A stretch of DNA of 34,341 bases from an uncultured Lachnospiraceae bacterium. Its GTDB lineage: Bacteria; Bacillota; Clostridia; Lachnospirales; Lachnospiraceae. Both the position numbers and the translations under genes were made by a program. The notes beneath the pieces are model-generated. The model did no database searches, was not told where the DNA came from, and saw nothing but the letters and a program-made list of their open reading frames with translations. Of this stretch, positions 6,523 to 14,010 are shown one piece after another (the stretch's first letter is position 1; every line of letters starts with the position of its first letter). Location of the stretch: the NCBI GenBank assembly GCA_902788645.1, contig CADAKW010000015.1, forward strand, positions 1 to 34,341. The letters are read 5' to 3'.

Positions 6523-8364
6523 ATGATCATAGGTAATCAGACCAAGTTATATTATAAAAAGAAATCCTGGTTGACACCAAAGCATCCGTTATATTTTGAA
6601 AATGAGGAATTTAAGATATATTATGCAGCGGCTGTTATGATACAGGCTGAAAAAAATCAGGAAACACCACCGGAGCAGAATTATGAATTGGAGCGTTTAC
6701 TGCACCACGGATTGGAGCTGAATGCAGCAGAAATGGTTCAGGTAGTAAAAAGATCAACTGATCCAAGTGATGTGCTGGACTATCTGTACAATCACACGGA
6801 ACCGGGAGCAAAACGTTATTTTCTTATGCTGGATCTTTATAATATATCCTCTGAGGCACAGCGCAGCCGGGCAGAGTCGGACAATATATGGCTTTTTGCA
6901 CGTATGCTGGAGGTGCCGGATAAGTATATGAGGCTGTTTGAAAGCTTTATCCGGGAGGCGGGAAAAGAGAATGAGGAGGTCTGTCGTAAGATATTTGCAC
7001 AGATGTCCGAAGGTAAATTAGGGTTATCCCTGATGGAGCTGAAATATTATCTGATGACGTTATACGATGCTTTTGAGTGTACCCAGTCCGATTTTGAAAA
7101 AAAGAAACGGATACGTCTGGTGGATCGTTGTGTGATCAGGGAAGATATTGTTCTGCGGGACGGAATGGAGTTGCGGCTGGACCATGCAGTTGTGCGTATC
7201 TATGGGAATATTACCATTGACGGAGGCAGTCTTATTGCGGAAAACAGCAGGATCATCCGGAAGAGTGCGGCACACAGGGCATGCATTAATATCCGCCGTG
7301 CAGGAAGTATCCGTATGGAGCAGTGCGATATTGACTGTAGAAATTATGGCATGCTGCTGCGGGCACAGGATGGGTGTGCAGTGATCAGGGATTGTGAGAT
7401 TCATCACACCACCAGAGGTGCGGCGGTACGTTTCTGGGGAGAAACACTCCATATTGAGGGCACTTTGTTTCATCACTGCTATTCTGATGAGGAGGGAGGA
7501 GCCGTTTTGATCCGGGATGGAGCTGCACGTCTTCTGCATAGCCGGTTCTTGCACTGCGAGGCGACCAGAGGCGGAGCTGTGTATGGGAAAAATACCATGG
7601 AGATCAGAGACTGCTATTTTAAGAAATGCTATGCTTCGGAGTATGGAGCTGCCGTTTTTTGCATTGGTCCGGTAAAAAATAACATTTCAGAACTGCATTA
7701 CATCGAATGTTTTCCGGAGCGGACAGAGATGATACAGTATATTATAGAGCCGAGGGGAATGGAAATTTCAGATAAGGCGGAGATTGGAGTAAATACGATC
7801 CTGGATTGTGAATTAGATATTACTTCTCAGGGGAGTCTGTGGATCCATGATGCCGTGGTATACTTAAGGTATCCGATCCGCTGCAGGGGATATTTGGAAA
7901 TGGACAGTGTATGTCTTATGGCAGATGATGTGCAGCATCAGGACATGATCGTGCTGGAGCATGCCAGGGGGTGTAAGATCACAAAAAGCCGATTGGATGG
8001 TATGGGAAATTGGAGCGGGATTTTTTCCAGCGCTACGCGGCTCGAAGCAGAAAAGACGGTATTTTGCAATATGAGGGGCGGCAGGGCAGTGTTTAATGCA
8101 TACCAGCCGCAGATCACATCATGTATTTTTAATTATTGTCAAAATGGCGGAGTGCATTGCCAGGGAGGAACTATAGAGAGGTGTCTGTTTGTCAATTGTC
8201 GCGGAAAAAGCGGTGCAGGGATTACCATGCTTGGTAGAAATGGAGCGATCCGGGAAAGCCGGTTTGTGCGATGCATTTCAGACATTAGTGGAGGTGCCAT
8301 AGATAAGGCAGTTGGAACGCAGATAAAAGCATGTGAGTTTACAGACTGCGTTTCGGGAGAGTAG
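6523..8364 (+). CDS. Larger cytoplasmic helical-domain plus beta-helix protein
   Basis: The 613-residue protein repeats the architecture of its upstream neighbour. Residues 1 to about 190 are helical and include FLMLDLYNI, matching FTLDLYSIL upstream, followed by an acidic helix pair resembling a TerB-like bundle (inference from pattern). The rest is two runs of beta-helix coils (about 210-390 and 415-613), with many Cys/His residues and recurring GGAV turns (GGAVLIRDG, GGAVYGKN, GGAIDKAV). No signal peptide. Start ATG 6523 follows GCAGGGG. It is the last gene before a very strong terminator, so the leader ORF, ParA-like gene and two beta-helix genes form one unit. Confidence 0.7.
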   Translation: MIIGNQTKLYYKKKSWLTPKHPLYFENEEFKIYYAAAVMIQAEKNQETPPEQNYELERLLHHGLELNAAEMVQVVKRSTDPSDVLDYLYNHTEPGAKRYFLMLDLYNISSEAQRSRAESDNIWLFARMLEVPDKYMRLFESFIREAGKENEEVCRKIFAQMSEGKLGLSLMELKYYLMTLYDAFECTQSDFEKKKRIRLVDRCVIREDIVLRDGMELRLDHAVVRIYGNITIDGGSLIAENSRIIRKSAAHRACINIRRAGSIRMEQCDIDCRNYGMLLRAQDGCAVIRDCEIHHTTRGAAVRFWGETLHIEGTLFHHCYSDEEGGAVLIRDGAARLLHSRFLHCEATRGGAVYGKNTMEIRDCYFKKCYASEYGAAVFCIGPVKNNISELHYIECFPERTEMIQYIIEPRGMEISDKAEIGVNTILDCELDITSQGSLWIHDAVVYLRYPIRCRGYLEMDSVCLMADDVQHQDMIVLEHARGCKITKSRLDGMGNWSGIFSSATRLEAEKTVFCNMRGGRAVFNAYQPQITSCIFNYCQNGGVHCQGGTIERCLFVNCRGKSGAGITMLGRNGAIRESRFVRCISDISGGAIDKAVGTQIKACEFTDCVSGE

Positions 8365-8400
8365 ATACAATGTTACGGGCATTTGCCTGTACATAATATA

Positions 8401-8446
8401 AAGACCTGCAATTTGATCGTTTGCTTCAAATTGCAGGTCTTGTTTT
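8401..8446 (+). terminator. Strong terminator of the beta-helix unit
   Basis: A perfect 16-bp inverted repeat (AAGACCTGCAATTTGA and its complement, 8401-8416 / 8426-8441) with a 9-nt loop is followed by GTTTTGTCTGGTTT. It may also serve the convergent CorC-like gene, although that side is less T-rich. Confidence 0.85.
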
Positions 8447-8476
8447 GTCTGGTTTATTCTAATTTGTGAAAAATGC

Positions 8477-9817
8477 TCATTGATCACTGGAAGCGTCATC
8501 GTGGGATGTTGCTTCAAAATCGTGGTCATCCTCATCTGTGTTCTGAGGCAGCAGATGCACCTTTACTTTATCAATACGATTCTTTTCGGCAGCGAGGACG
8601 AGATATTCTGCATATTTATCAGAAACCCGTTCGCCGGTTTTTGGAAAATGATCCAGAAGATTGATGATATGACCGGCGATCGAGTCATAATCCTCTGATT
8701 CCAGATCAATACCAAGCTGCTCATTGATATCATCCAGCTTTGCCACACCCAGTAATATGTAGTTCTCATCATCTAACCGGGTAATCTCATCTTCCTCATA
8801 GCCATCGTATTCATCGCGGATCTCACCGACAATTTCCTCGATCAGGTCTTCGATGGTCAAAAGACCGGCAGTAGCGCCGTATTCATCCAGAACGATCGCC
8901 ATAGGGATTGACTCTTTTTTCATTTCAAAAAAGAGTTCGGAGATTCTCTTATATTCATAAGTGAAATAAGGCTCTCTCATCACTTCGGATATCTTGAAAT
9001 CTTCATGGGAACCCTCATAGAAGAAGATATCCTTTAAATTGATAATGCCGAGAATATTGTCGCGGCTTTCTTTATATACAGGCATTCGTGTGAATTTCTT
9101 TTTGCTGTAACATTCCAGTAATTCCTGATAGGTAAAATCCACATTGGCAAACTCTACGTCCATTTTGGGAACCATAACATCCTTTGCCAGGGAATCTCCG
9201 AAATCCACCACATTTGTGATCATTTCACGTTCTTCACGCTCGATCACGCCTTCTTCATGACTGACATTTACCATTGTCAGAAGCTCATTTTCAGTAATTG
9301 CAGGACGGGGAGATACATCTACCCGTAAAAGCTTTAGAAGTCCAAATGAAAACTGGTTCATTAAAAATGAAACCGGACGCAGTATCTGGGTGAGCGCATA
9401 GACAGGCTTGGCATATATTAATGCAAGCTTCTCTGCGTTTACGGTTGCCAGAGATTTTGGTACGATCTCTCCAAAGATCAGGATCAGTACAGTGAGTACG
9501 CCGGTTGCAATACCGGTGAATACACTGGCTGATATCGGTAATCCATTCCTTTGTGCTAAACGTATAGCATAGGAGGTGGTAAGAGAGGATGCAGTCAGGT
9601 TGACGATGTTGTTGCCGATCAGGATACCGCTTAAAAGCTGTGTCGGCTTTTCGATCAGCTTGAGAACAGTAGAAGCATTTTTTACATGGTCCTCTGCCAT
9701 AGACTGCATACGTACTTTGTTTACGGTTGTCAGACACGTTTCTGCCGATGAAAAGAAAGCAGAAAGAAGCAGTAAAATCAATAAAATGATAATCTGCGAG
9801 GCGTCACTCGAATCCAA
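8477..9817 (-). CDS. CorC/HlyC-type membrane protein (DUF21, CBS pair, CorC domain)
   Basis: The 446-residue protein has the standard order of the CNNM/CorB/TlyC family: an N-terminal DUF21 domain with four hydrophobic segments in residues 5-150, a CBS-domain pair (about 205-330, containing FTRMPVYKESRDNILGIINLKD and EYGATAGLLTIEDLIEEIVGEI) and a C-terminal CorC/HlyC domain (about 345-425, YILLGVAKLDDINEQLG). Members are implicated in Mg/Co transport; older 'hemolysin' names are misleading. The start is TTG 9817, with GGAG 8 nt upstream, because no ATG or GTG in frame is better placed. It has its own TTGACA promoter and converges on the beta-helix unit. Confidence 0.92.
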   Translation of the reverse strand: MDSSDASQIIILLILLLLSAFFSSAETCLTTVNKVRMQSMAEDHVKNASTVLKLIEKPTQLLSGILIGNNIVNLTASSLTTSYAIRLAQRNGLPISASVFTGIATGVLTVLILIFGEIVPKSLATVNAEKLALIYAKPVYALTQILRPVSFLMNQFSFGLLKLLRVDVSPRPAITENELLTMVNVSHEEGVIEREEREMITNVVDFGDSLAKDVMVPKMDVEFANVDFTYQELLECYSKKKFTRMPVYKESRDNILGIINLKDIFFYEGSHEDFKISEVMREPYFTYEYKRISELFFEMKKESIPMAIVLDEYGATAGLLTIEDLIEEIVGEIRDEYDGYEEDEITRLDDENYILLGVAKLDDINEQLGIDLESEDYDSIAGHIINLLDHFPKTGERVSDKYAEYLVLAAEKNRIDKVKVHLLPQNTDEDDHDFEATSHDDASSDQ

Positions 9818-9864
9818 AAAATCAACTCCATTTCTTAATAATATAATTAGATAGTATTGCTCCT

Positions 9865-9893
9865 ATTTTACCTAGCGGAAAGGCTCTTGTCAA
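9865..9893 (-). promoter_or_regulatory. Sigma-A promoter of the CorC-like gene
   Basis: Read on the minus strand: TTGACA (9893-9888), 17-nt spacer, TAAAAT (9870-9865). It lies about 48 bases upstream of the TTG start. Confidence 0.75.
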
Positions 9894-9959
9894 GATGCAG
9901 TTAGGGGAAACGGTATTTTCTGACAATTTAGGAAAATTTACTTAAATATCAGAAAAAAC

Positions 9960-9988
9960 TTGAAAAAAATTTATGATAGTTGTACAAT
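9960..9988 (+). promoter_or_regulatory. Sigma-A promoter of the phospholipase C-like gene
   Basis: TTGAAA, 17 nt, TACAAT. The predicted start near 9995 gives a leader of about 60 nt that contains the 10003-10039 hairpin. Confidence 0.7.
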
Positions 9989-10002
9989 TGATACAGAAAG
10001 GT

Positions 10003-10039
10003 GATATACATCTGATAGGATTCAACAGATGTGTATATC
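10003..10039 (+). promoter_or_regulatory. 5'-UTR hairpin ending next to the ribosome binding site
   Basis: GATATACATCTG pairs with CAGATGTGTATATC (one bulged or mismatched position) around an 11-nt loop. The right arm ends 2 nt before GGGGAGG (10042-10048), so folding could influence ribosome access. It does not resemble a riboswitch I know. Confidence 0.5.
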
Positions 10040-10054
10040 GGTGGGGAGGTCGAT

Positions 10055-10639
10055 ATGAGAAAGAAATCCCATATATCACTTGCATGGTATTTGATGAACA
10101 GCGAGGGGATGGATGCCCTGAAGCTTCATAAAGGTTCCTTTTACATGGGCAGTGTATTGCCGGACTGCATGCCGTCTTTTCTGGTACGCAGACATACGAT
10201 AGAGGATTCCTTTGAAGTATTAGAAAGGGAATTTCAGAAACTGGTATCACATTTTGATCCCCAGAAGGGGATAAACTGCTATTTCTGCAGACATTTAGGG
10301 ATGATCACCCATTATGTTTCTGATTACTTTACATTTCCACACAATGCGAATTACCCGGGGAATTTAAAAGATCATTGTATCTATGAGGAGGAGTTAAAAA
10401 AAGAACTTCGAGCCTATGTGCACAGCCCGGAAGCGATCAGAAAGCGCAAACAGATGGAAATGCAGAGCCCCAGTGATATTTTGGCAATGATCCGGAGGAT
10501 GCATGACAAGTATCTCCAGGTGGAAAGCGTAGTCAAGCGGGACTGTCAGTATATTATCGAGTTATGCCACAGGGTTGTAGATGCTGTATTATGTTTTCTG
10601 GAGTCTTTGTCAGTCACGAAGGTATCAGTAGCCATGTGA
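10055..10639 (+). CDS. Zinc-dependent phospholipase C-like protein
   Basis: The 194-residue protein matches the Zn-dependent phospholipase C/nuclease fold family used for clostridial alpha-toxin-like enzymes. Characteristic pieces are SHISLAWYL near the N-terminus, GSVLPDC, RRHTIEDSF and the ligand-rich CRHLGMITHYVSDYFTFPHN (His and Asp metal ligands). No signal peptide is seen, so unlike the secreted toxins it is probably cytoplasmic, and no virulence role should be assumed. ATG 10055, 6 nt after GGGGAGG, is preferred over the upstream in-frame GTG 10031, which lies in the hairpin. Monocistronic: own promoter, own terminator. Confidence 0.8.
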   Translation: MRKKSHISLAWYLMNSEGMDALKLHKGSFYMGSVLPDCMPSFLVRRHTIEDSFEVLEREFQKLVSHFDPQKGINCYFCRHLGMITHYVSDYFTFPHNANYPGNLKDHCIYEEELKKELRAYVHSPEAIRKRKQMEMQSPSDILAMIRRMHDKYLQVESVVKRDCQYIIELCHRVVDAVLCFLESLSVTKVSVAM

Positions 10640-10697
10640 TCATAAGTGATGTGGAAGACAGCCTTGTTTTATGAGGACGGGGCTGTAATATGATAAT

Positions 10698-10741
10698 AAA
10701 ACGGAGAGCTGCGGTTGTTAAACCGTAGTCTCTCCGTTTTT
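10698..10741 (+). terminator. Rho-independent terminator after the phospholipase-like gene
   Basis: AAAACGGAGAG pairs with CTCTCCGTTTT, continued after one mismatch by a further 7 bp around a 4-nt loop, and is followed by a T-run. A strong stem with A and T tracts on both flanks, so probably bidirectional. Confidence 0.85.
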
Positions 10742-10779
10742 GATTACAAAGAATTTACAATAATTTCTAATTTGTTTCC

Positions 10780-10807
10780 TTGACAAACGGGAGAAAATGA
10801 GTAAAAT
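10780..10807 (+). promoter_or_regulatory. Sigma-A promoter of the metal ABC transporter genes
   Basis: TTGACA, 16 nt, TAAAAT. A second TTGACA occurs at 10825 in the leader. I see no clear Zur, MntR or Fur box. Confidence 0.6.
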
Positions 10808-10860
10808 GAAAAGAGTTTTCAGATTTGACAATATAATTTCCGGGATAGAAAAGAGGTAGT

Positions 10861-11568
10861 ATGGATAATATGGAAAAAAACTGGCTGATATCATGTCGGG
10901 ATGCCTGCCTGGGGTATGAAAATAAATCCGTGATCGAACATTTGGATATTGAGATACAGGAAGGGCAGTATATCTGCGTGATCGGGGAAAACGGATCGGG
11001 AAAAAGTACATTGATCAAGTCGCTGCTGGGACTTTTGAAGCCGGTAAGCGGTATCGTACAGATCAATCGTTCCGCGGGAAAGGGAGCGGTAGGGTATCTT
11101 CCGCAGCAGACGCAGATACAGCGCAATTTCCCGGTCAGTGTTATGGAAGTGGTTCTGTCGGGCTTTTTAAATGATATGCATTTCCGGCCGTTTTATAAAA
11201 AGAAGGAGAAGCAGGAAGCAAGAAGACATCTGGAGCATCTGGGGATCGCAGAGCTGGCGGGGAAATGTTACGGAGAGCTTTCCGGAGGGCAGCAGCAGCG
11301 TGTTTTACTGGCAAGAGCTCTTTGTGCGGCAGATAAGATACTGGTGTTGGATGAACCTGTTACAGGACTTGATCCCATGGCGGCCAATACCTTGTATGAG
11401 AGCATGGAGCTGCTTCATCAGGAGGGGATGGCGGTTGTTATGGTTACCCATGATCTGGCCAATGCCCTGAAATATGCGGACAAGATACTTCATATCAGCG
11501 ATGATGGGTATTTTTTTGGAACAGTAGCGGAATATAAAGAGTCTGAGTATGCACAGATATTTTCATAA
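10861..11568 (+). CDS. Zinc/manganese-type ABC transporter, ATP-binding protein
   Basis: Cytoplasmic ATPase of 235 residues with Walker A GENGSGKST (about residue 40), signature LSGGQQQRVLLARAL, Walker B ILVLDEPVTGLDP and switch His in VMVTHDL. Its overall sequence and the adjacent 9-TM permease put it in the ZnuC/MntB/TroB group of divalent metal importers. The metal (Zn, Mn or Fe) cannot be told. ATG 10861 is chosen, although ATG 10870 is possible; AGAGGT lies only a few bases before the first. The permease gene follows after 43 bp. No metal-binding lipoprotein gene is adjacent. Confidence 0.9.
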   Translation: MDNMEKNWLISCRDACLGYENKSVIEHLDIEIQEGQYICVIGENGSGKSTLIKSLLGLLKPVSGIVQINRSAGKGAVGYLPQQTQIQRNFPVSVMEVVLSGFLNDMHFRPFYKKKEKQEARRHLEHLGIAELAGKCYGELSGGQQQRVLLARALCAADKILVLDEPVTGLDPMAANTLYESMELLHQEGMAVVMVTHDLANALKYADKILHISDDGYFFGTVAEYKESEYAQIFS

Positions 11569-11611
11569 AGAAAGATATCGTATCAGGAAAGAGTAGAATG
11601 GAGGATTATAA

Positions 11612-12442
11612 ATGATTGATCTGATCATGCAGATTATGTCGTATCCCTTTATGGTAAGGGCGTTTGTCGTAGGTATATTGGTATCCCTTTGTGCAGCACT
11701 TCTGGGAGTGAGCCTTGTATTAAAACAGTATTCCATGATCGGAGACGGTTTATCCCACGTATCTTACGGGGCACTGTCGATCGCACTGGCTTGTGGGATA
11801 GCTCCTCTGAAATTATCAATACCGGTGGTTATTGTTTCTGCCTTTTTTCTTCTTCGAATGACAGAGAATAACAAGATCAAAAGTGATGCTGCCATCGCAG
11901 CTCTTTCTGCATCGGCACTGGCAATCGGTGTGTCGGTAACATCTCTGACCACAGGTATGACAACGGATGTATGCAGCTATATGTTTGGAAGTATTCTGGC
12001 TATGACAAAGGAGGATGTTGTTTTAAGTGTCATCTTGTCGGTATTGGTACTGATATTATTTGTTTTTTCTTATCACAATATATTTGCGGTGACATTTGAT
12101 GAAAGCTTTTCCAAGGCAACAGGAGTGAGAGTGGGGCTGTACAATACACTTCTCTCTATACTGACGGCGGTTACGATCGTATTAGGTATGCAGATGATGG
12201 GGGCTATGCTCATATCCAGTCTGATCATCTTTCCGGCACTCACCTCCATGAGGCTTTTTAAAAGCTTTCGTGCAGTGATCATCAGTGCGGGTGTGCTGTC
12301 TGTGGTATGCTTTTGTACCGGTATGATTGTATCTTATTGTATTTCTACTCCGGCGGGGGCAAGTATTGTGCTGGTCAATCTTGTATTTTTTCTTATTTTT
12401 GCGTTGCTGCAGAAGGTACGCGAAAAAATTGGTATGGCCTGA
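11612..12442 (+). CDS. Zinc/manganese-type ABC transporter, permease
   Basis: The 276-residue integral membrane protein belongs to the ABC-3 family (ZnuB/TroC). Features are an N-terminal FMVRAFVVGILVSLCAALLG segment, GDGLSHVSYGALSIA in the first third (the conserved GxxxSH motif), GMQMMGAMLISSLIIFPALT near residue 190, and about 8-9 hydrophobic spans. It forms the channel partner of the upstream ATPase. GGAGG (11600-11604) precedes ATG 11612. The C-terminus is followed by an A-rich stretch and the tRNA-Gln unit. Confidence 0.92.
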   Translation: MIDLIMQIMSYPFMVRAFVVGILVSLCAALLGVSLVLKQYSMIGDGLSHVSYGALSIALACGIAPLKLSIPVVIVSAFFLLRMTENNKIKSDAAIAALSASALAIGVSVTSLTTGMTTDVCSYMFGSILAMTKEDVVLSVILSVLVLILFVFSYHNIFAVTFDESFSKATGVRVGLYNTLLSILTAVTIVLGMQMMGAMLISSLIIFPALTSMRLFKSFRAVIISAGVLSVVCFCTGMIVSYCISTPAGASIVLVNLVFFLIFALLQKVREKIGMA

Positions 12443-12508
12443 AATGCTGAATTTATGGGGATTTGTGAGGTTTTTTGCAAAAAAAATAAAAAAAATTCAA
12501 AAAAACAC

Positions 12509-12537
12509 TTGCAAAACCTCAAAAATTGTTTTATACT
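12509..12537 (+). promoter_or_regulatory. Sigma-A promoter of tRNA-Gln
   Basis: TTGCAA, 17 nt, TATACT, about 42 bases before the mature tRNA 5' end. The -35 lies in the right arm of an imperfect inverted repeat (12467-12520). Confidence 0.7.
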
Positions 12538-12578
12538 AAGCAAGGCTTGTGAGAGAGAAATAAACAAGTACAGCATAG

Positions 12579-12650
12579 TGGGCTATCGCCAAACGGTAAG
12601 GCACTGGACTCTGACTCCAGCATTTCAAGGTTCGAATCCTTGTAGCCCAG
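12579..12650 (+). tRNA. tRNA-Gln (anticodon CUG)
   Basis: A 72-nt cloverleaf. The acceptor stem TGGGCTA pairs with TAGCCCA (7 of 7). The D-arm begins ATCGCCAAACGGTAAGGC, the anticodon stem CTGGA/TCCAG encloses loop CTCTGAC (anticodon CTG), and the T-arm contains GGTTCGAATCC. The sequence resembles E. coli glnV closely. The discriminator is G (12650) and CCA is not encoded. It reads CAG codons; a second, UUG-type tRNA-Gln must be elsewhere. A single isolated tRNA with its own promoter and terminator. Confidence 0.97.
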
Positions 12651-12652
12651 TT

Positions 12653-12692
12653 AAAGTCGTAAAATTGAGAAATTCGGTTTTACGGCTTTTTT
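12653..12692 (+). terminator. Terminator of tRNA-Gln
   Basis: AAAGTCGTAAAA pairs with TTTTACGGCTTT (one G-U pair), with a 13-nt loop, and runs into six Ts. It begins 2 nt after the tRNA. Confidence 0.85.
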
Positions 12693-12775
12693 CATATCAT
12701 GGACTGCATCAATCATGATGGGTGCAGGGAGGGTACATGGTACCTTTCGTACATAATGAAGAAATGGAGAATAAA

Positions 12776-13939
12776 ATGAAGAAGAGATTAAAGAAGGTAT
12801 TGTCTATGGTACTTGCTCTGGCGATGACAGCCGGTATGGTTTCCGGAGCAGCAAATGTATCAAATGCTAAGGCAGAAACAACAGCCGTGATCAATCCGCC
12901 TGTTGTAACAGACTATGCGTCTCTGCCAACACCGGCACAGGCTACTGTAACATTGCAGGGAAAGTCAGCAACGACACCGAACGTAGTGGTTCCGGTCCGT
13001 GTAGAGAAGCCGGGTGTTGTTGAAGTGGCAGCAGCTGTTACATCAGGAGCAGCCGCATCAATTGAGATGGGATTTTTCTCTGATCAGAATTGCAATACGT
13101 CTGCAGGCACATCCAATACTATGGCAGCAGGTAGTACACAGATCGTTGATAAGACATTTATCGCACCTGCAGCGGCAACTTATTATGTAAGATTTAAATG
13201 GTCTTCTATCGTTCCGGACGGTGCAGCTACGATCAAGCTGGTGGCTTATTCATTTTCCGGACAGGAGGTAACATTAACGAATACGTTCCAGCCGGTTTTC
13301 ACAGGTAATACAGGAAAAACTCTGTATCATAAGCTTGTGGTAAAGAAGAACGGTCTTGTTGTGATCTGTGGTAATGAGTACCGTGAGAATGGCACGGCAC
13401 TGCAGGCATCCGGACTGAATGCACAGCTTTGTAATGCCAAGAAGGTGCCTCTTCACAATGCATATCTTTCCAATCTGAATTCTTACACAGAGAAGTATGC
13501 GCTGAAAAAGGGAACCTATTATGTAGCTGTTGCCTCCAGCCAGAGATATCAGTTAAAAGCTGAAACAAAGGCATGGAAGGATAAGAGCGGCAAGAGCAAA
13601 AAGAAAGCAAAAGTGATCAAAAAGGGAAAATCAGCAGATGGAATGGTATTGATCAACGAAGGAATGAAGAAGAGTGACTGGTATAAGGTGAAGCTTACAA
13701 AGCGCTCTAAGCTTCGTATCAACATTTCAGCAGCATGTACCGGTGTGGTATCTAATCTGAAGGTACAGATCATTCCTGCAAACCGTCATTATACACTGAT
13801 CAACAGTACATCATTGATCGGCAATAAGGGAAAGAAGCTTGCTTCCAGAAATACACTTGCTGCAGGCACATATTACATTAAGGTGTCTAAGGTAACAAAA
13901 TCAGCCAGTGGTGTATACCGTATCAAATTTGTTAAATAA
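12776..13939 (+). CDS. Secreted protein with PPC-like beta-sandwich repeats
   Basis: The 387-residue protein opens with a classic signal peptide: MKKRLKKVL, a hydrophobic core LALAMTAGMVSGA, and a likely cleavage after NAKA. The mature part has repeated units ending in the pre-peptidase C-terminal signature: APAAATYYVRFKW, ALKKGTYYVAVASS and LAAGTYYIKVSK. These suggest two or three PPC-like domains, with a lysine-rich linker KDKSGKSKKKAKVIKKGK near residue 280. No catalytic domain is attached, so it probably binds polymers or surfaces; this is inference. Start: ATG 12776, after TGGAG (spacing 6), makes the signal peptide begin correctly; an in-frame GTG at 12722 is not supported. Confidence 0.75.
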   Translation: MKKRLKKVLSMVLALAMTAGMVSGAANVSNAKAETTAVINPPVVTDYASLPTPAQATVTLQGKSATTPNVVVPVRVEKPGVVEVAAAVTSGAAASIEMGFFSDQNCNTSAGTSNTMAAGSTQIVDKTFIAPAAATYYVRFKWSSIVPDGAATIKLVAYSFSGQEVTLTNTFQPVFTGNTGKTLYHKLVVKKNGLVVICGNEYRENGTALQASGLNAQLCNAKKVPLHNAYLSNLNSYTEKYALKKGTYYVAVASSQRYQLKAETKAWKDKSGKSKKKAKVIKKGKSADGMVLINEGMKKSDWYKVKLTKRSKLRINISAACTGVVSNLKVQIIPANRHYTLINSTSLIGNKGKKLASRNTLAAGTYYIKVSKVTKSASGVYRIKFVK

Positions 13940-13961
13940 CAGATAGATTCAGGCAGACAAA

Positions 13962-13991
13962 AAGCCCCGGGGTCGTTTGATCCCGGGGCTT
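13962..13991 (-). terminator. Terminator between the secreted protein and asnS
   Basis: The 10-bp GC-rich stem AAGCCCCGGG / CCCGGGGCTT has a 10-nt loop. On the minus strand it is followed by a T-run (CTTTTTGTCTG), so it best fits asnS. It may also stop the convergent secreted-protein transcript. Confidence 0.85.
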
Positions 13992-14010
13992 CATTATTGT
14001 GGAAGTGTAT

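Noticed and set aside
10055..10639. Reading the phospholipase-like gene as a toxin
   Set aside because: It lacks a signal peptide and the membrane-binding C-terminal domain of alpha-toxin; only the fold is shared.
12579..12650. tRNA-Gln as an integration site
   Set aside because: No copy of its 3' end was seen elsewhere in the window and no integrase or phage gene is nearby.
12455..12718. An 87-aa frame across the tRNA region
   Set aside because: It runs through tRNA-Gln and its promoter.
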